This document shows, piece after piece, positions 10,728 through 20,032 of a stretch of DNA of 64,000 nt. Each line of letters starts with the position of its first letter. The first letter of the stretch is position 1. Source of the stretch: Devosia neptuniae (GTDB lineage: Bacteria > Pseudomonadota > Alphaproteobacteria > Rhizobiales > Devosiaceae); assembly GCF_025452235.1 (NCBI RefSeq), contig NZ_CP104965.1:434001-498000 (forward strand), written 5' to 3'. The notes beneath the pieces are model-generated. The model did no database searches, was not told the origin of the DNA, and saw only the letters and a list, made by a program, of their open reading frames with translations. The position numbers and the translations under genes are program-made.

Positions 10728-10945
10728 GCAATCGACTCCGTGGACTAGGGTGATTGATTGTAGGGGCTGGTTTCGGCGCGGACCATAATGCGAAAGATGC
10801 TAAGACGAAAGTAGAATAAGGCACAAAAAGCTGGTGCCAGAATGCAGTGCTGGCATGGCCTGATTGCAGCAATGGCGCAACCCCATCGCCGCTGAGGCTT
10901 TGTGATTCTGAACGGGGTGGGCGGACGGCACGAAGAGGAGCCGAA

Positions 10946-11500
10946 ATGACACGACATGTATTGGTGCTGGGCGGCGCACGCTCGGGCAAAACCGGCTTTG
11001 CCGAGCGGCTGGCGCTGCATGGCGGGGTCAAGCCCGCCTACCTGGCGACAGCCGAAGCGTTGGACGGAGAAATGCGCGACCGCGTCGCCAGTCACAAGGC
11101 CGTGCGCGGCGAGCGCTTTGCCACGATCGAAGAACCGCTCAAGCTGCCCGACGCCCTGATCCGCGCTTCCAAGGACCATGACGTGATTCTGGTCGATTGC
11201 CTGACGCTATGGATCACCAATCTGCTGCTCGCCAATGAGGATGTCTCGAGCGCCGTCAGCGAACTGGGCGCCACGTTGATCCAGCTCAAAAGGGCCAAGG
11301 TCATCCTGGTCAGCAATGAAGTGGGGCTGGGCATCGTGCCCGACAATGCCATGGCCCGCACCTTCCGCGACCTGGCCGGCGCCGCTCACCAACGCCTCGC
11401 CGAAATCTGCGACGACGTCTATTTCGTGGTCGCGGGCCTGCCCATGACCCTCAAGGGCGAACCGCCGGAACAGACCCCGACGCATATCCACGAGGCTTGA
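10946..11500 (+). CDS. cobP: Adenosylcobinamide kinase / adenosylcobinamide-phosphate guanylyltransferase
   Basis: CobP (CobU) phosphorylates adenosylcobinamide and attaches GMP, late in cobalamin nucleotide-loop assembly. The 184-residue protein has the P-loop LGGARSGKT at residues 7-15, VDCLTLWITNLL near 80 and the SNEVGLGIVPDNAMARTFRDLAG family signature near 120. The ATG is set by GAAGAGGAG six bases upstream. It heads towards, and converges with, the minus-strand cob cluster. I looked for a cobalamin riboswitch in the 218-bp region upstream and saw none. Confidence 0.96.
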   Translation: MTRHVLVLGGARSGKTGFAERLALHGGVKPAYLATAEALDGEMRDRVASHKAVRGERFATIEEPLKLPDALIRASKDHDVILVDCLTLWITNLLLANEDVSSAVSELGATLIQLKRAKVILVSNEVGLGIVPDNAMARTFRDLAGAAHQRLAEICDDVYFVVAGLPMTLKGEPPEQTPTHIHEA

Positions 11501-11544
11501 AGCGCGGCTTGGCGGGCACTCGATCCTGCCCCAAAAGTGGAGAG

Positions 11545-11588
11545 ATCCCTCCCCCTATCAGGGGGAGGCTAGGAGGGGGTACTCCGAT
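11545..11588. repeat. Interspersed palindromic repeat, family B copy 1
   Basis: CCCTCCCCCTATCAGGGGGA followed by GGCTAGGAGGGGGTACTCCGATG. The same element, in the opposite orientation, occurs at 24920 (inside cobN), 26287 and 33027. Here it fills the convergent gap between cobP and cobD and could terminate both transcripts. Confidence 0.8.
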
Positions 11589-11626
11589 GCTCCATACCGG
11601 GCACAAGTTTCAAAATCGCGTGCCCC

Positions 11627-12592
11627 CTAGGCCCCTAATGCTATCGTCAACGCTAACAGTCCGCTCACCCCAAGCAGCACATTGAGCACCATAGTGTACA
11701 ACGTGAGCGCACGGGTAATGTGGTAGCGGCCGAGCCGCCTATCCCCGTTACCCATCGTCGGCAGGTCGACCAGCTCGCCATCGTAATGCCTTGGCCCGCC
11801 AAGCGAAAATCCCAGCGCCCCAGCAAAAGCGGCCTCCGGCCATCCCGAGTTCGGCGACTTATGCCCCCGCGCATCCCGCCTTGCCGCCCCCCACGCCTTG
11901 GAAGGGCTGGCATCGGGCATAAAAAAGCAGGCAATGGTCACCAAAACCGCCGACAGCCGGGCGGGGATAAAGTTTACCACATCATCCAGCCGCGCCGCCG
12001 CCCAGCCATAATCCCGATAGCGCTCATTGAGATGCCCGATCATGGAATCGGCCGTATTGATCGCCTTGTAGAGCACGATGCCGGGCAGCCCGAGCAGCAC
12101 CAGCCAGAACCACGGTGCCACCACCCCATCCGAAGTGCTTTCGGCCAGCGTCTCGATCGCGGCGCGGGAAACACCAGTCTCATCAAGGGCTTGCGGATCG
12201 CGCCCGACGATCTGGCTGACCGCCTCGCGCCCCGCCGCCAGTGAAATACCCAGCGCATCCGCCACCGCCTCGACCGCCCGGCCCAGTTCCTTCTGCGCCA
12301 GAAACGGCGTCGCCAGCAGCATTTCAAGCAGCCAGCCCAGCGGAATGGATCGCGTGACCTGCTGCACCAGCAACGCCCCCGCCAGCGCCACCAGCAGCAA
12401 CAAAGCCAGCGACACGACCCCCGCCAGTTTGCGCTGCGACGCCGTCCGGCTGGCCGTGTTAGTGCGTTGTTCCATATAGGCAATCAGCCAGCCAAACCAC
12501 ATGACGGGATGCCCGATCCGGGCGGTCAAAAGCGGCGGATAGCCCACAAAACGTTCGAGCAGCAGGGCCAAGGGCGGGATCAGGAAAAACAT
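11627..12592 (-). CDS. cobD: Adenosylcobinamide-phosphate synthase (CobD/CbiB)
   Basis: This membrane protein attaches the aminopropanol arm to adenosylcobyric acid. The 321-residue sequence has several membrane spans, RIGHPVMWFGWLI near the N-terminus, LAESTSDGVVAPWFW and KAINTADSMIGH in the middle, and FSLGGPRHYDGE towards the end, all CbiB signatures. Its ATG overlaps the cobQ stop in an ATGA arrangement, so the two are translationally coupled, matching consecutive pathway steps. It is the last gene of the cobA-cobB-cobQ-cobD run. Confidence 0.95.
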   Translation of the reverse strand: MFFLIPPLALLLERFVGYPPLLTARIGHPVMWFGWLIAYMEQRTNTASRTASQRKLAGVVSLALLLLVALAGALLVQQVTRSIPLGWLLEMLLATPFLAQKELGRAVEAVADALGISLAAGREAVSQIVGRDPQALDETGVSRAAIETLAESTSDGVVAPWFWLVLLGLPGIVLYKAINTADSMIGHLNERYRDYGWAAARLDDVVNFIPARLSAVLVTIACFFMPDASPSKAWGAARRDARGHKSPNSGWPEAAFAGALGFSLGGPRHYDGELVDLPTMGNGDRRLGRYHITRALTLYTMVLNVLLGVSGLLALTIALGA

Positions 12593-14055
12593 CAGGCAAG
12601 GCTCACAGGTTCAGCCAGCGCCAGCAGCGCATCGATATCGAGATGGGTTTGGAGGTGAAGCGCCAGATCATCCAGCGCCCGCTCGACCCCAGCCTCATAG
12701 CCGAGATCAGGACTGGCGGCATTGCCCAGAAAGGCCCGGCGGAAGCCATCGGCGGCGAAGAGACCATGCAGATAGGTCCCCGTCACCAGCCCATCGGCAC
12801 TCACCGCCCCCTCCAAAGCCCCGGAAATGCTGGCAAAAGCCCGCTGACGGTCGGCACCCTCGGTGACGCCCATATGCATGTGATAGCCGCTGATCGGCAG
12901 CCCGGAGGCGGTATGAATCGCTTGTTCGACCCGCAACTGCTTGACCGGCTCCAGCGTGGTTTCCACATCGAGCAGGCCCAGCCCCGCACTGACGCCGGGC
13001 TCGCCCTCGATGCCATCGGGATCGGCGATGGTCCGGCCAAGCATCTGATACCCCCCACAAATCCCCAGAATGCGGCCGCCAGCGCGGTGATGGGCCAGCA
13101 GGTCAATGTCCCAGCCATTGGCCCGCAAAGCCGCCAGATCGCTGCGCGTCGCCTTGGAACCGGGCAGGATGACGAGATCGGCATCGCGCGGGATAGGTTG
13201 GCCCGGCTCGACCAGCACAAGATTGACGCCCGGCTCGGCGCGGAGCGGGTCGAGGTCGTCAAAATTGGCAATGCGCGGCAGGCGCGGCACGGCGATGGTA
13301 AAACCGCCAGAAGCCCGGGAAACATAGCTTTCGAGCGCCAAAACATCCTCGGCGGGCAGCTTGGCAGCGTCGGCAAACCAGGGCACGGGGCCAAAGCAAG
13401 GCACGCCGGTACGCTGGGCGATAAAGTCGATACCCGCCGCGAACAGCGATGGATCGCCCTGGAATTTATTGACCAGAGTGGCCCGGATCAGCCCGGCATC
13501 GGCCTCGCCGATCACCGCGAAGGTGCCGACAATCGAGGCAATGACGCCGCCGCGATGGATATCCCCGATCAGTACGACCGGCAGTTCGGCGGCCTGGGCG
13601 AAGCCGAAATTGGCGATGTCATTGGCCCGCAGGTTGACCTCTGAGGCACTGCCGGCGCCTTCGACGATGACATAGTCACAATCGGCCGCCAGCTCCTGAA
13701 AAGCCGCGAGAACCTCGGGCATCAGCTTACCCCGCTGCGCCCAATATGCCCGCGCAGACATGGACGCCCGCCGCTGCCCCCGCACCACCACTTGCGAGCC
13801 GGTTTCCTGCTCCGGCTTGAGCAAAACCGGGTTCATCGCGGTGATAGGTTCACGCCGCGCCGCCCGCGCCTGCAGCGCCTGCGCCCGGCCGATTTCGCCG
13901 CCATCGGCGGTGACAGCAGCATTGTTGGACATGTTCTGCGGCTTGAAGGGGGCCACCCGCAGCCCACGATTGGCCAGCACGCGGCACAGGCCCGCCACCA
14001 GCAGCGACTTGCCGACATCAGACCCGGTGCCCATGAACATCAATGACTTGGCCAT
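12592..14055 (-). CDS. cobQ: Cobyric acid synthase (full copy)
   Basis: CobQ amidates the b, d, e and g side chains of adenosylcobyrinic a,c-diamide using glutamine and ATP. The P-loop GTGSDVGKS lies at the N-terminus, FNDDD-like ATPase elements follow, and the GATase domain carries [12 protein letters not shown] with the nucleophilic Cys. The 487-residue length from MAKSLMFMG is normal; an upstream in-frame ATG at 14076 lies in sequence that belongs to the cobB tail. The reading frame is intact, but 718 bp covering its first half (13411-14128) recur exactly at 14815-15532, and a degraded inverted copy lies between. Because of this its normal junction with cobB is displaced by 1.4 kb. Confidence 0.93.
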   Translation of the reverse strand: MAKSLMFMGTGSDVGKSLLVAGLCRVLANRGLRVAPFKPQNMSNNAAVTADGGEIGRAQALQARAARREPITAMNPVLLKPEQETGSQVVVRGQRRASMSARAYWAQRGKLMPEVLAAFQELAADCDYVIVEGAGSASEVNLRANDIANFGFAQAAELPVVLIGDIHRGGVIASIVGTFAVIGEADAGLIRATLVNKFQGDPSLFAAGIDFIAQRTGVPCFGPVPWFADAAKLPAEDVLALESYVSRASGGFTIAVPRLPRIANFDDLDPLRAEPGVNLVLVEPGQPIPRDADLVILPGSKATRSDLAALRANGWDIDLLAHHRAGGRILGICGGYQMLGRTIADPDGIEGEPGVSAGLGLLDVETTLEPVKQLRVEQAIHTASGLPISGYHMHMGVTEGADRQRAFASISGALEGAVSADGLVTGTYLHGLFAADGFRRAFLGNAASPDLGYEAGVERALDDLALHLQTHLDIDALLALAEPVSLA

Positions 14056-14128
14056 GACAGGCTTATGCCGCATCAATCACGTGGGCGTAAGACCCCATCA
14101 CCCTGCCGATCACCGCACCCATCGGCGG
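13411..14128. repeat. 718-bp direct repeat, copy 1 (inside cobQ)
   Basis: This segment is identical, as far as I can compare by eye, to 14815-15532 at a constant offset of 1404 bp. It covers the cobQ start, about the first 215 codons, and the last roughly 60 bp of cobB. Both boundaries fall in coding sequence and no insertion sequence or target duplication is present. Confidence 0.93.
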
Positions 14129-14814
14129 GACGGTGGGGTCTTACGCCCGTGACCCCGGCCATGGACTTATCGTAACCAAGTCATTGATGTTCATGGGCAC
14201 CAGGTCTGATGTCGGCGGGTCTTGCTGTGGCCGGAGCCTGTACACGTGCTGGCCAATGAGCTGGGTGGCTGGGGCTATGTCAACAATGCTGCTGTCTGCC
14301 GATGAGCGAAATCAGCCGGAACAGCGAGCACCGAGCAGCCACCGTGAGCCTATCACCACGATGAACCCGGTTTTGCTCCAGGCCGGGCGGGGGGCTCGGC
14401 TCGCAGGCGTGGTGGTGCCGGGGCACATCTGTCTGCGCGGGCATGACAGGCACCGGCGGGGATGGTGACCCGCGGGTTCGCGGCTTTTCGGGGGCTGGCG
14501 GCCGATTGGCGTTGCTGTCGTCGTCGAGCACCGGCGGTGCCTCAGAGGCTCAACCTGCAGACCCGTGACATCGCCAATTTCGGCTCGCCCAACCTGGAGC
14601 TTACTGATCGCGGGGATATCCGGCATCGCGGCGGCGTCGATACCTCGATTATCGGCACCTTCGCGGTGATCGGCGGACCGGTGCCGGGCTGATCCCGAGG
14701 CCCGCTCCTGGTCCAGTGGAATTCCGAGACGATCCGCCGCTGTTCGCGGCGAGGTATCGACTGTCGCCAGCGCCACCGGCGTGCTGCCCAGCGGCCCCCG
14801 TTGCCCTGGTTCCG
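14129..14814 (+). other. Degraded inverted copy of the cobQ 5' region
   Basis: Read on the plus strand this reproduces the cobQ 5' half in order but with dense scattered substitutions and short deletions, for example MFMGTRSDVGG where the real gene has [20 protein letters not shown] for MNPVLLKPE, and DIANFG and FAVIG islands. No frame stays open. At 14087-14149 GGGCGTAAGACCCC folds back onto GGGGTCTTACGCCC, and at 14814/14815 the inverted copy switches to a direct copy at the shared string GACGCTG. Dense small errors with conserved order resemble unpolished single-pass long-read sequence from a foldback chimera. A real inverted triplication followed by decay is the alternative. Confidence 0.85.
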
Positions 14815-15459
14815 ACGCTGGGCGATAAAGTCGATACCCGCCGCGAACAGCGATGGATCGCCCTGGAATTTATTGACCAGAGTGGCCCGGATCAGCCCGG
14901 CATCGGCCTCGCCGATCACCGCGAAGGTGCCGACAATCGAGGCAATGACGCCGCCGCGATGGATATCCCCGATCAGTACGACCGGCAGTTCGGCGGCCTG
15001 GGCGAAGCCGAAATTGGCGATGTCATTGGCCCGCAGGTTGACCTCTGAGGCACTGCCGGCGCCTTCGACGATGACATAGTCACAATCGGCCGCCAGCTCC
15101 TGAAAAGCCGCGAGAACCTCGGGCATCAGCTTACCCCGCTGCGCCCAATATGCCCGCGCAGACATGGACGCCCGCCGCTGCCCCCGCACCACCACTTGCG
15201 AGCCGGTTTCCTGCTCCGGCTTGAGCAAAACCGGGTTCATCGCGGTGATAGGTTCACGCCGCGCCGCCCGCGCCTGCAGCGCCTGCGCCCGGCCGATTTC
15301 GCCGCCATCGGCGGTGACAGCAGCATTGTTGGACATGTTCTGCGGCTTGAAGGGGGCCACCCGCAGCCCACGATTGGCCAGCACGCGGCACAGGCCCGCC
15401 ACCAGCAGCGACTTGCCGACATCAGACCCGGTGCCCATGAACATCAATGACTTGGCCAT
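14815..15459 (-). pseudogene. Truncated cobQ 5' duplicate
   Basis: The first about 215 codons of cobQ, identical to the full copy, read from the ATG at 15459 and then run into the inverted degraded segment, where the frame continues with unrelated residues until a stop near 14542. The glutamine amidotransferase half is missing, so it would not be functional. It sits 7 bp downstream of the cobB stop, the position expected for the true cobQ. The likeliest real arrangement is therefore cobB directly followed by one cobQ. Confidence 0.85.
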
Positions 15460-15466
15460 GACAGGC

Positions 15467-16762
15467 TTATGCCGCATCAATCACGTGGGCGTAAGACCCC
15501 ATCACCCTGCCGATCACCGCACCCATCGGCGGTAGCGCCTGGCCGGTCGCGTCGGTAGCGGCAAAGAGCGGCGTCAGGCGGGATTGTTTGGCCGAGGAAT
15601 AGTGGAATTCGTGGCCGTGCAACTGCCCCGGCCAAGGCAGCGCCCCGGCATGCACCAGCCGCCGATAACCCAGCGTGCGTTTTGGCCTGTCGATGCGGGT
15701 GGTGACGGGCAAGAGGCCCGCCATGGCGTGGCTTTGGCCAGCCTTGTCCACCAACGCCTCGCCCAGCACCATGAAGCCCCCACATTCGCCATAGATCAGC
15801 GCATTACGATCCCGCGCCGCGACAAGGCCGGTCTTGAATATGTCGGCGGCGGACAGAGTGGCGCCATGCAATTCGGGATAGCCGCCGGGCAGGAAGACTG
15901 CGTCGGAATCAGCGGCGGGAGCCTCGTTGGCGAGGGGGGAGAAGAAGCTGAGTTCGGCCCCCATGGCCCGCCAACCATCGAGCAGATGGGGATAGAGGAA
16001 GGCAAAGGCCGCGTCTTGGGCGATAGCGATGCGTTGGCCCAATGGCGGGAGGGACGGCGCCGGTTCAGTGGCCTCGGGCAAGGGGGCGGCCAAGGCGCGC
16101 AGGCCGTCGAGATCGACATAGTCGCCGACCATTTCGGCGGCGGTGTCGAGGAAGGTCTCGAAGGCGGTGACTTCGCCGGGTAGCACGAGGCCGAGATGGC
16201 GTTCGGGCACGGCCAGGGCCGGATTGCGCGGAATGGCGCCCAGGCAGGGAATACCGGTGGCGGCCAGGGCTTCGACCAGCATGCGCTCATGTTTCATCGA
16301 AGCGATGCGATTGAGGATGACACCGGCGACCCGCACGCCGACGCGCCAATTGGCAAAGCCTGCGACCAGCGGGGCGACGGACTGGCTTTGCCGGTCGGCA
16401 TCGACCACGAAGATAACGGGCAGATCTAGTAATTCAGCAAGGTCGGCGGTGGAGCCAAAGCCATCGGCGGCGGCGTCGAACAGGCCCATGACGCCTTCGA
16501 CCAGCAGGAGTTCGGCGCCCGTTGCCTGGACCGAGGCCAGATGCTTGAGGCGGGCGGGGCTCATCGACCAGGGATCAAGATTGACCGCCTCGCGCAGGGC
16601 GGCGCGGGTGAGAAAGGCGGGGTCGATATAGTCGGGACCGGTTTTGGCCGGCGCGACAATGACGCCCCGGCGACGCAAGGCAGCGAGCAGCCCGAGCGTG
16701 ACGAGTGTCTTTCCCGAACCCGAGCGGGGGGCGGCGATGACGAGGCCCTTAGCCAAAGACAT
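15467..16762 (-). CDS. cobB: Cobyrinic/hydrogenobyrinic acid a,c-diamide synthase
   Basis: CobB amidates the a and c carboxylates of hydrogenobyrinic acid before cobalt insertion by CobNST. The 431-residue protein has the P-loop APRSGSGKT, then [11 protein letters not shown], and a C-terminal GATase domain with [12 protein letters not shown] holding the catalytic Cys. I chose the ATG giving [19 protein letters not shown], which overlaps the end of cobA by 14 bp; a more upstream ATG would lie deep in cobA. It belongs to the cobA-cobB-cobQ-cobD operon. Confidence 0.95.
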   Translation of the reverse strand: MSLAKGLVIAAPRSGSGKTLVTLGLLAALRRRGVIVAPAKTGPDYIDPAFLTRAALREAVNLDPWSMSPARLKHLASVQATGAELLLVEGVMGLFDAAADGFGSTADLAELLDLPVIFVVDADRQSQSVAPLVAGFANWRVGVRVAGVILNRIASMKHERMLVEALAATGIPCLGAIPRNPALAVPERHLGLVLPGEVTAFETFLDTAAEMVGDYVDLDGLRALAAPLPEATEPAPSLPPLGQRIAIAQDAAFAFLYPHLLDGWRAMGAELSFFSPLANEAPAADSDAVFLPGGYPELHGATLSAADIFKTGLVAARDRNALIYGECGGFMVLGEALVDKAGQSHAMAGLLPVTTRIDRPKRTLGYRRLVHAGALPWPGQLHGHEFHYSSAKQSRLTPLFAATDATGQALPPMGAVIGRVMGSYAHVIDAA

Positions 16763-17585
16763 GGTTCCGGGCGCTGTGCACATACCAATCCAGCGTCTGG
16801 CTATAGGCACCGACGGGGCCGAGCACGATTATGGCCGGCGTGGGCACGTCCGTGAGGCTCGACGCGTCGGCCAGAGTGGTCGAGATGGCGGATTGCTGGG
16901 GCGTGGCAACGTGGGAGACGATGGTCAGCCGGTCGTCGGTCGCACGGCCGGCGGCGATCAGCTTTTCGGCGATGGAGCCCAGATGCTTGACCGCCATATA
17001 CATGACGATGACCGGGGCGGCATTGGCGATGGCGCCCCAATCGACGCCCTGTGGTACGGCGCCGGTATCGTCATGGCCGGTGAGGAAAACCACGGCATGG
17101 TTGGTGTCGCGATGGGTGACGGGAATGCCGGCATAGGCCAGCCCGCCCAGGCCCGAGGAAATGCCGGGCACGATGCGGAAAGGCACACCGGCCCGGGCCA
17201 GGGCACCGGCCTCTTCGCCGCCACGACCGAACATGAAAGGGTCGCCGCCCTTGAGGCGCAGCACGCGTTTGCCGGCCTTGGCCAGGTCTATCAGCTGCAG
17301 CGAAATGTCGGCCTGCTTGGGCGAAGGTTTGCCGCCCCGCTTGCCGGCAAACAATAGCTCCGCGCGGCGGGGCGCCATGGCCAGCAGGGCATCGGAAACC
17401 AGCGCGTCATGCACGACCACATCGGCCTGGCCGAGGCCGTGATAGCCCAATAGCGAGACCAGGCCGGGGCCGCCGGGACCAGCGCCGACGAGCCAGACTG
17501 TGCCGGGTTCCAGCGGGGGGAAATCGGCATTGTCGAGGGCGGCGAAATGGCCCTTACGGCGGGGGCGGGTGATCCAGTCAAACAT
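16749..17585 (-). CDS. cobA: Uroporphyrinogen-III C-methyltransferase
   Basis: SUMT transfers two methyl groups from SAM to uroporphyrinogen III, giving precorrin-2, the entry to the corrin branch. The 278-residue protein shows VWLVGAGPGGPGL, VVVHDALVSDALL and the SAM-binding LRLKGGDPFMFGRGGEE, and lacks the CysG dehydrogenase domain. An N-terminal extension of about 27 residues (MFDWITRPRRKGHFAAL) precedes the methyltransferase fold. The start chosen is the ATG at 17585; an upstream ATG would run into the divergent cobK. Start sites of cobA and cobK are only 76 bp apart, so a shared divergent promoter is likely. Confidence 0.95.
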   Translation of the reverse strand: MFDWITRPRRKGHFAALDNADFPPLEPGTVWLVGAGPGGPGLVSLLGYHGLGQADVVVHDALVSDALLAMAPRRAELLFAGKRGGKPSPKQADISLQLIDLAKAGKRVLRLKGGDPFMFGRGGEEAGALARAGVPFRIVPGISSGLGGLAYAGIPVTHRDTNHAVVFLTGHDDTGAVPQGVDWGAIANAAPVIVMYMAVKHLGSIAEKLIAAGRATDDRLTIVSHVATPQQSAISTTLADASSLTDVPTPAIIVLGPVGAYSQTLDWYVHSARNHVFG

Positions 17586-17661
17586 TGGGAAGGCTCGGCG
17601 CTTGAGCCCTGGGGGCGAAATGGGCAGAGTGGGGCGGAAGCTGTGGGATAAACAAAAGACT

Positions 17662-18387
17662 ATGAAAATCCTGATCCTGGGCGGAACGGCGGAGGCGCGG
17701 GAGCTGGCCGATCGGCTGGTGGCCATGGGGCACGACGTCATCACCTCGCTGGCGGGGCGAACGCAAGACCCCAAATTGCCCAAGGGCGATATTCGCATGG
17801 GCAAATTCGGCGGCATCCCTGGGCTGTGTGCGTATCTGCGGGCGGCGGGTATTGAGCGGCTGGTGGATGCGACCCATCCTTATGCCGGGCTGATGTCGAT
17901 CAATGCCGTCGCTGCGGCGCGGGCCACGGGTATTGCGCTGGTGCGCTATATGCGGCCGGCCTGGGAGCAGAAGCCGGGCGCCGATTGGCTGACCGTGGAA
18001 ACGGCGGCCGAGGCGGCAGCCGCCCTGCCCCACAATGCCGATGTGCTGCTGACCACCGGGCATACCGGGCTCGAACACTTCTTGCAGCGCGACGACTGTC
18101 AATTCGTGGTGCGCACCATCGAGGCCCCGGCCGAACCGCTGCCGCGCTTTGCCAGCCTGTTGCAATCGCGGCCGCCCTATAAACTGGCTGATGAAATGGC
18201 GCTGATGGAGCGCGAGGGCATAACTCATCTGGTCACCAAGAATTCGGGCGGCGGGCAGACTTCGGCCAAGCTCGAAGCAGCGCAAAGGCTGGGGGTCAAG
18301 GTGATCATGATTGCCCGCCCCGCCTATGGCCCGGCCCGGGAAGTATCGAGCGTAGATGACGCCATTGCGGCGCTCGAACTGGGGTAA
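17662..18387 (+). CDS. cobK: Precorrin-6A reductase
   Basis: CobK reduces precorrin-6A to 6B with NADPH. The 241-residue protein has the N-terminal nucleotide motif ILILGGTAEARELADRL, DATHPYAGLMS near residue 75 and HLVTKNSGGGQTSAKLEAA near 195, all family hallmarks. It starts at the ATG giving MKILILGGTAE. It is divergent from cobA. Its last 64 bp overlap the 3' end of cobE on the opposite strand, an unusually long convergent overlap. Confidence 0.95.
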   Translation: MKILILGGTAEARELADRLVAMGHDVITSLAGRTQDPKLPKGDIRMGKFGGIPGLCAYLRAAGIERLVDATHPYAGLMSINAVAAARATGIALVRYMRPAWEQKPGADWLTVETAAEAAAALPHNADVLLTTGHTGLEHFLQRDDCQFVVRTIEAPAEPLPRFASLLQSRPPYKLADEMALMEREGITHLVTKNSGGGQTSAKLEAAQRLGVKVIMIARPAYGPAREVSSVDDAIAALELG

Positions 18388-18824
18388 AGCGCGGCGCTGC
18401 CGAACTGGGCGAGGTCGAAATCGGGGCCGCAGGCGGCAAGGGCGCAGGTGGCGTGGGCCGATTTGCGCTTGCCGAGCAGGAGTGGTCCGGCGGCGGCGGC
18501 GACCGCTTCGGCAACGGCGGGTAGGCCGATATGAGCGAGGACGCTTGGGGATGGCGCGGCAGGAGCCAGGTCGGCATCGCCCAGCAGGCGCAGCGGAACG
18601 TCGAAATGCTCCGCTGCAGCGTATAATGGCTGAACGTCATGCTTGCGCTGATGGGAGGCTATCGCGAGTAGCGCCGCTGGAGGCAGCCCCGCCTCGGCCA
18701 GGCACGCATTGATCAGGGCGATGATCTCGCTGGAGGTCGCGGCACTGCCGCAACCGATGCCGGCAATAACCTTCTGCTGGTTCGGCACGGCTCTCGCGGG
18801 CTTTCGCCTCTCGCCAATCGTCAT
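18324..18824 (-). CDS. cobE: Cobalamin biosynthesis protein CobE (CbiG C-terminal-like)
   Basis: The 166-residue protein matches the CobE/CbiG C-terminal domain: KVIAGIGCGSAATSSEIIALI at the N-terminus, LLAIASHQRKHD in the middle and a KSAHATCALAACG stretch near the end. CobE is thought to help with cobalt-free corrin intermediates; its exact role is not settled. The ATG at 18824 is preceded by AAAGAGG at good spacing; an upstream ATG has no such site. It converges on cobK with a 64-bp overlap of coding ends. Confidence 0.88.
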   Translation of the reverse strand: MTIGERRKPARAVPNQQKVIAGIGCGSAATSSEIIALINACLAEAGLPPAALLAIASHQRKHDVQPLYAAAEHFDVPLRLLGDADLAPAAPSPSVLAHIGLPAVAEAVAAAAGPLLLGKRKSAHATCALAACGPDFDLAQFGSAALYPSSSAAMASSTLDTSRAGP

Positions 18825-18990
18825 AGTCGCCTCTTTGCAGCTCTGGACTTGGTCCCCGATTTGGGTCGACCGCACCAGACTGTGTTTCAGTTCCGTGCTG
18901 GGGAACGCTGCGCTGCTCCGGTTCTAGGACGGGGGAAGCGCGTGGTCAATCAATGGCTTGGCCGTGATCGCCGATACATCGGAATGCTTC

Positions 18991-19015
18991 TGAAAATGAT
19001 TTGCAAATACAATGG
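18991..19015. promoter_or_regulatory. AT-rich palindromic site upstream of CDF gene
   Basis: ATTTGCAAAT (18999-19008) is a perfect 10-bp palindrome in an AT-rich patch, GAAAATGATTTGCAAATACA, within a GC-rich genome. TTTGCAAAT-like half-sites are known for Fur/Mur-type regulators in Rhizobiales. It lies about 90 bp upstream of the metal transporter start. The link to metal control is inference. The rest of this 271-bp intergenic region shows no gene. Confidence 0.4.
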
Positions 19016-19095
19016 GTTGCGCCCGTTGGGCGGCGGCGTTATGTGCAGAAACCAGCTGCTGCTTCGGCGCAGCACGATCAGGGCAGAACTCAATC

Positions 19096-19989
19096 ATGAC
19101 CAATCAACGAACGCTGGCTGTGGCCGGGGCGAGTCTTGTTATCGGGTTGATTGTGCTCGGGCTCAAGGGACTGGCCTGGCAGATGACCGGTTCGGTAGCG
19201 CTTTACTCGGACGCGCTGGAATCCATCGTCAATGTGGTGACGGCAATCGTCGCATTGATCGCGGTGCGGCTGGCGCAGAAGCCGGCCGACGCCGCCCTGC
19301 CCTATGGCTATCACAAGGCTGAATATTTCTCGGCGGTGATCGTGGGGGTGATGATTATCGTCGCGGCGATCCTGATCGTGCGCGAGGCCTATTTCGGGCT
19401 GATGGCGCCGGAAATGCCCGATGCGCCGGTCGAGGGCCTGATGATCAGCGGTGTGGCAACGGTGATCAACCTGGTCTGGGCCTATGTGCTGATCCGCTAT
19501 GGCCGCAAGGTGCGCTCGCCAGCGCTGGAGGCTGATGGCAAGCATTTGCTGACCGATGTGATTTCGACTGTCGGCGTGCTGGTGGGGCTGGTGCTGGTGT
19601 TCACCACCGGCTTTGCGCCGCTCGATTCGATCCTGGCGGGCCTCGTGGCGCTCAACATCCTGTGGTCGGGCTGGGGCGTGATCCGCGACAGCGTGGGCGG
19701 GCTAATGGACGTGGCGGTGCCGCCCGAAACGCAGAAGGTGATCCGCGAGGTGATCGCGGGCAATGCCGAGGGCGCCATCGAGGCCCATGATATCCGCACG
19801 CGGCAGGCGGGCAAGATGACGTTCATCGACTTCCACCTGGTGGTGCCGGGGCTGATGAGTGTCGAGGCGGCGCATGCCATTTGCGATGGGATCGAGGCCA
19901 AGCTGCGCGAGGCGGTGGAGGATGTGATGATCACAATCCATGTCGAGCCCGAGGAAAAAGCCAAGCATAACGGGATCGTGGTCGTCTAA
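19096..19989 (+). CDS. Cation diffusion facilitator (CDF) transporter
   Basis: The 297-residue protein has six predicted membrane spans and a C-terminal cytoplasmic domain of about 85 residues. Metal-site residues characteristic of YiiP-like CDFs are visible: YSDALES in TM2 and DGKHLLTDV in TM5 (HxxxD). The C-terminal domain carries MTFIDFHLVVPG and VMITIHVEP. Family members export Zn, Fe, Mn, Co or Cd in exchange for protons. Position between cobalamin gene clusters makes cobalt plausible but does not prove it. The ATG giving MTNQRTLAVAG was chosen because the upstream extension is not family-like. Confidence 0.9.
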   Translation: MTNQRTLAVAGASLVIGLIVLGLKGLAWQMTGSVALYSDALESIVNVVTAIVALIAVRLAQKPADAALPYGYHKAEYFSAVIVGVMIIVAAILIVREAYFGLMAPEMPDAPVEGLMISGVATVINLVWAYVLIRYGRKVRSPALEADGKHLLTDVISTVGVLVGLVLVFTTGFAPLDSILAGLVALNILWSGWGVIRDSVGGLMDVAVPPETQKVIREVIAGNAEGAIEAHDIRTRQAGKMTFIDFHLVVPGLMSVEAAHAICDGIEAKLREAVEDVMITIHVEPEEKAKHNGIVVV

Positions 19990-20032
19990 TGTGATCAGGG
20001 CCTTGGCCCGCTACGCGCGAAAGAAGTCACAC

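Noticed and set aside
10728..10945. Possible cobalamin riboswitch upstream of cobP
   Set aside because: The B12 box (AGCCAGGAGACCTGCC-like) and the CCGCAACTGTAAGCGG core are absent on both strands.
14129..14814. Insertion sequence between two cobQ copies
   Set aside because: No transposase frame, terminal inverted repeats or target duplication is present; the segment aligns to cobQ itself in reverse orientation.
14542..15480. A 312-codon ORF that looks like a short CobQ
   Set aside because: Only its first about 215 codons are CobQ; the rest reads through the degraded inverted copy, so it is a chimera of the foldback structure.
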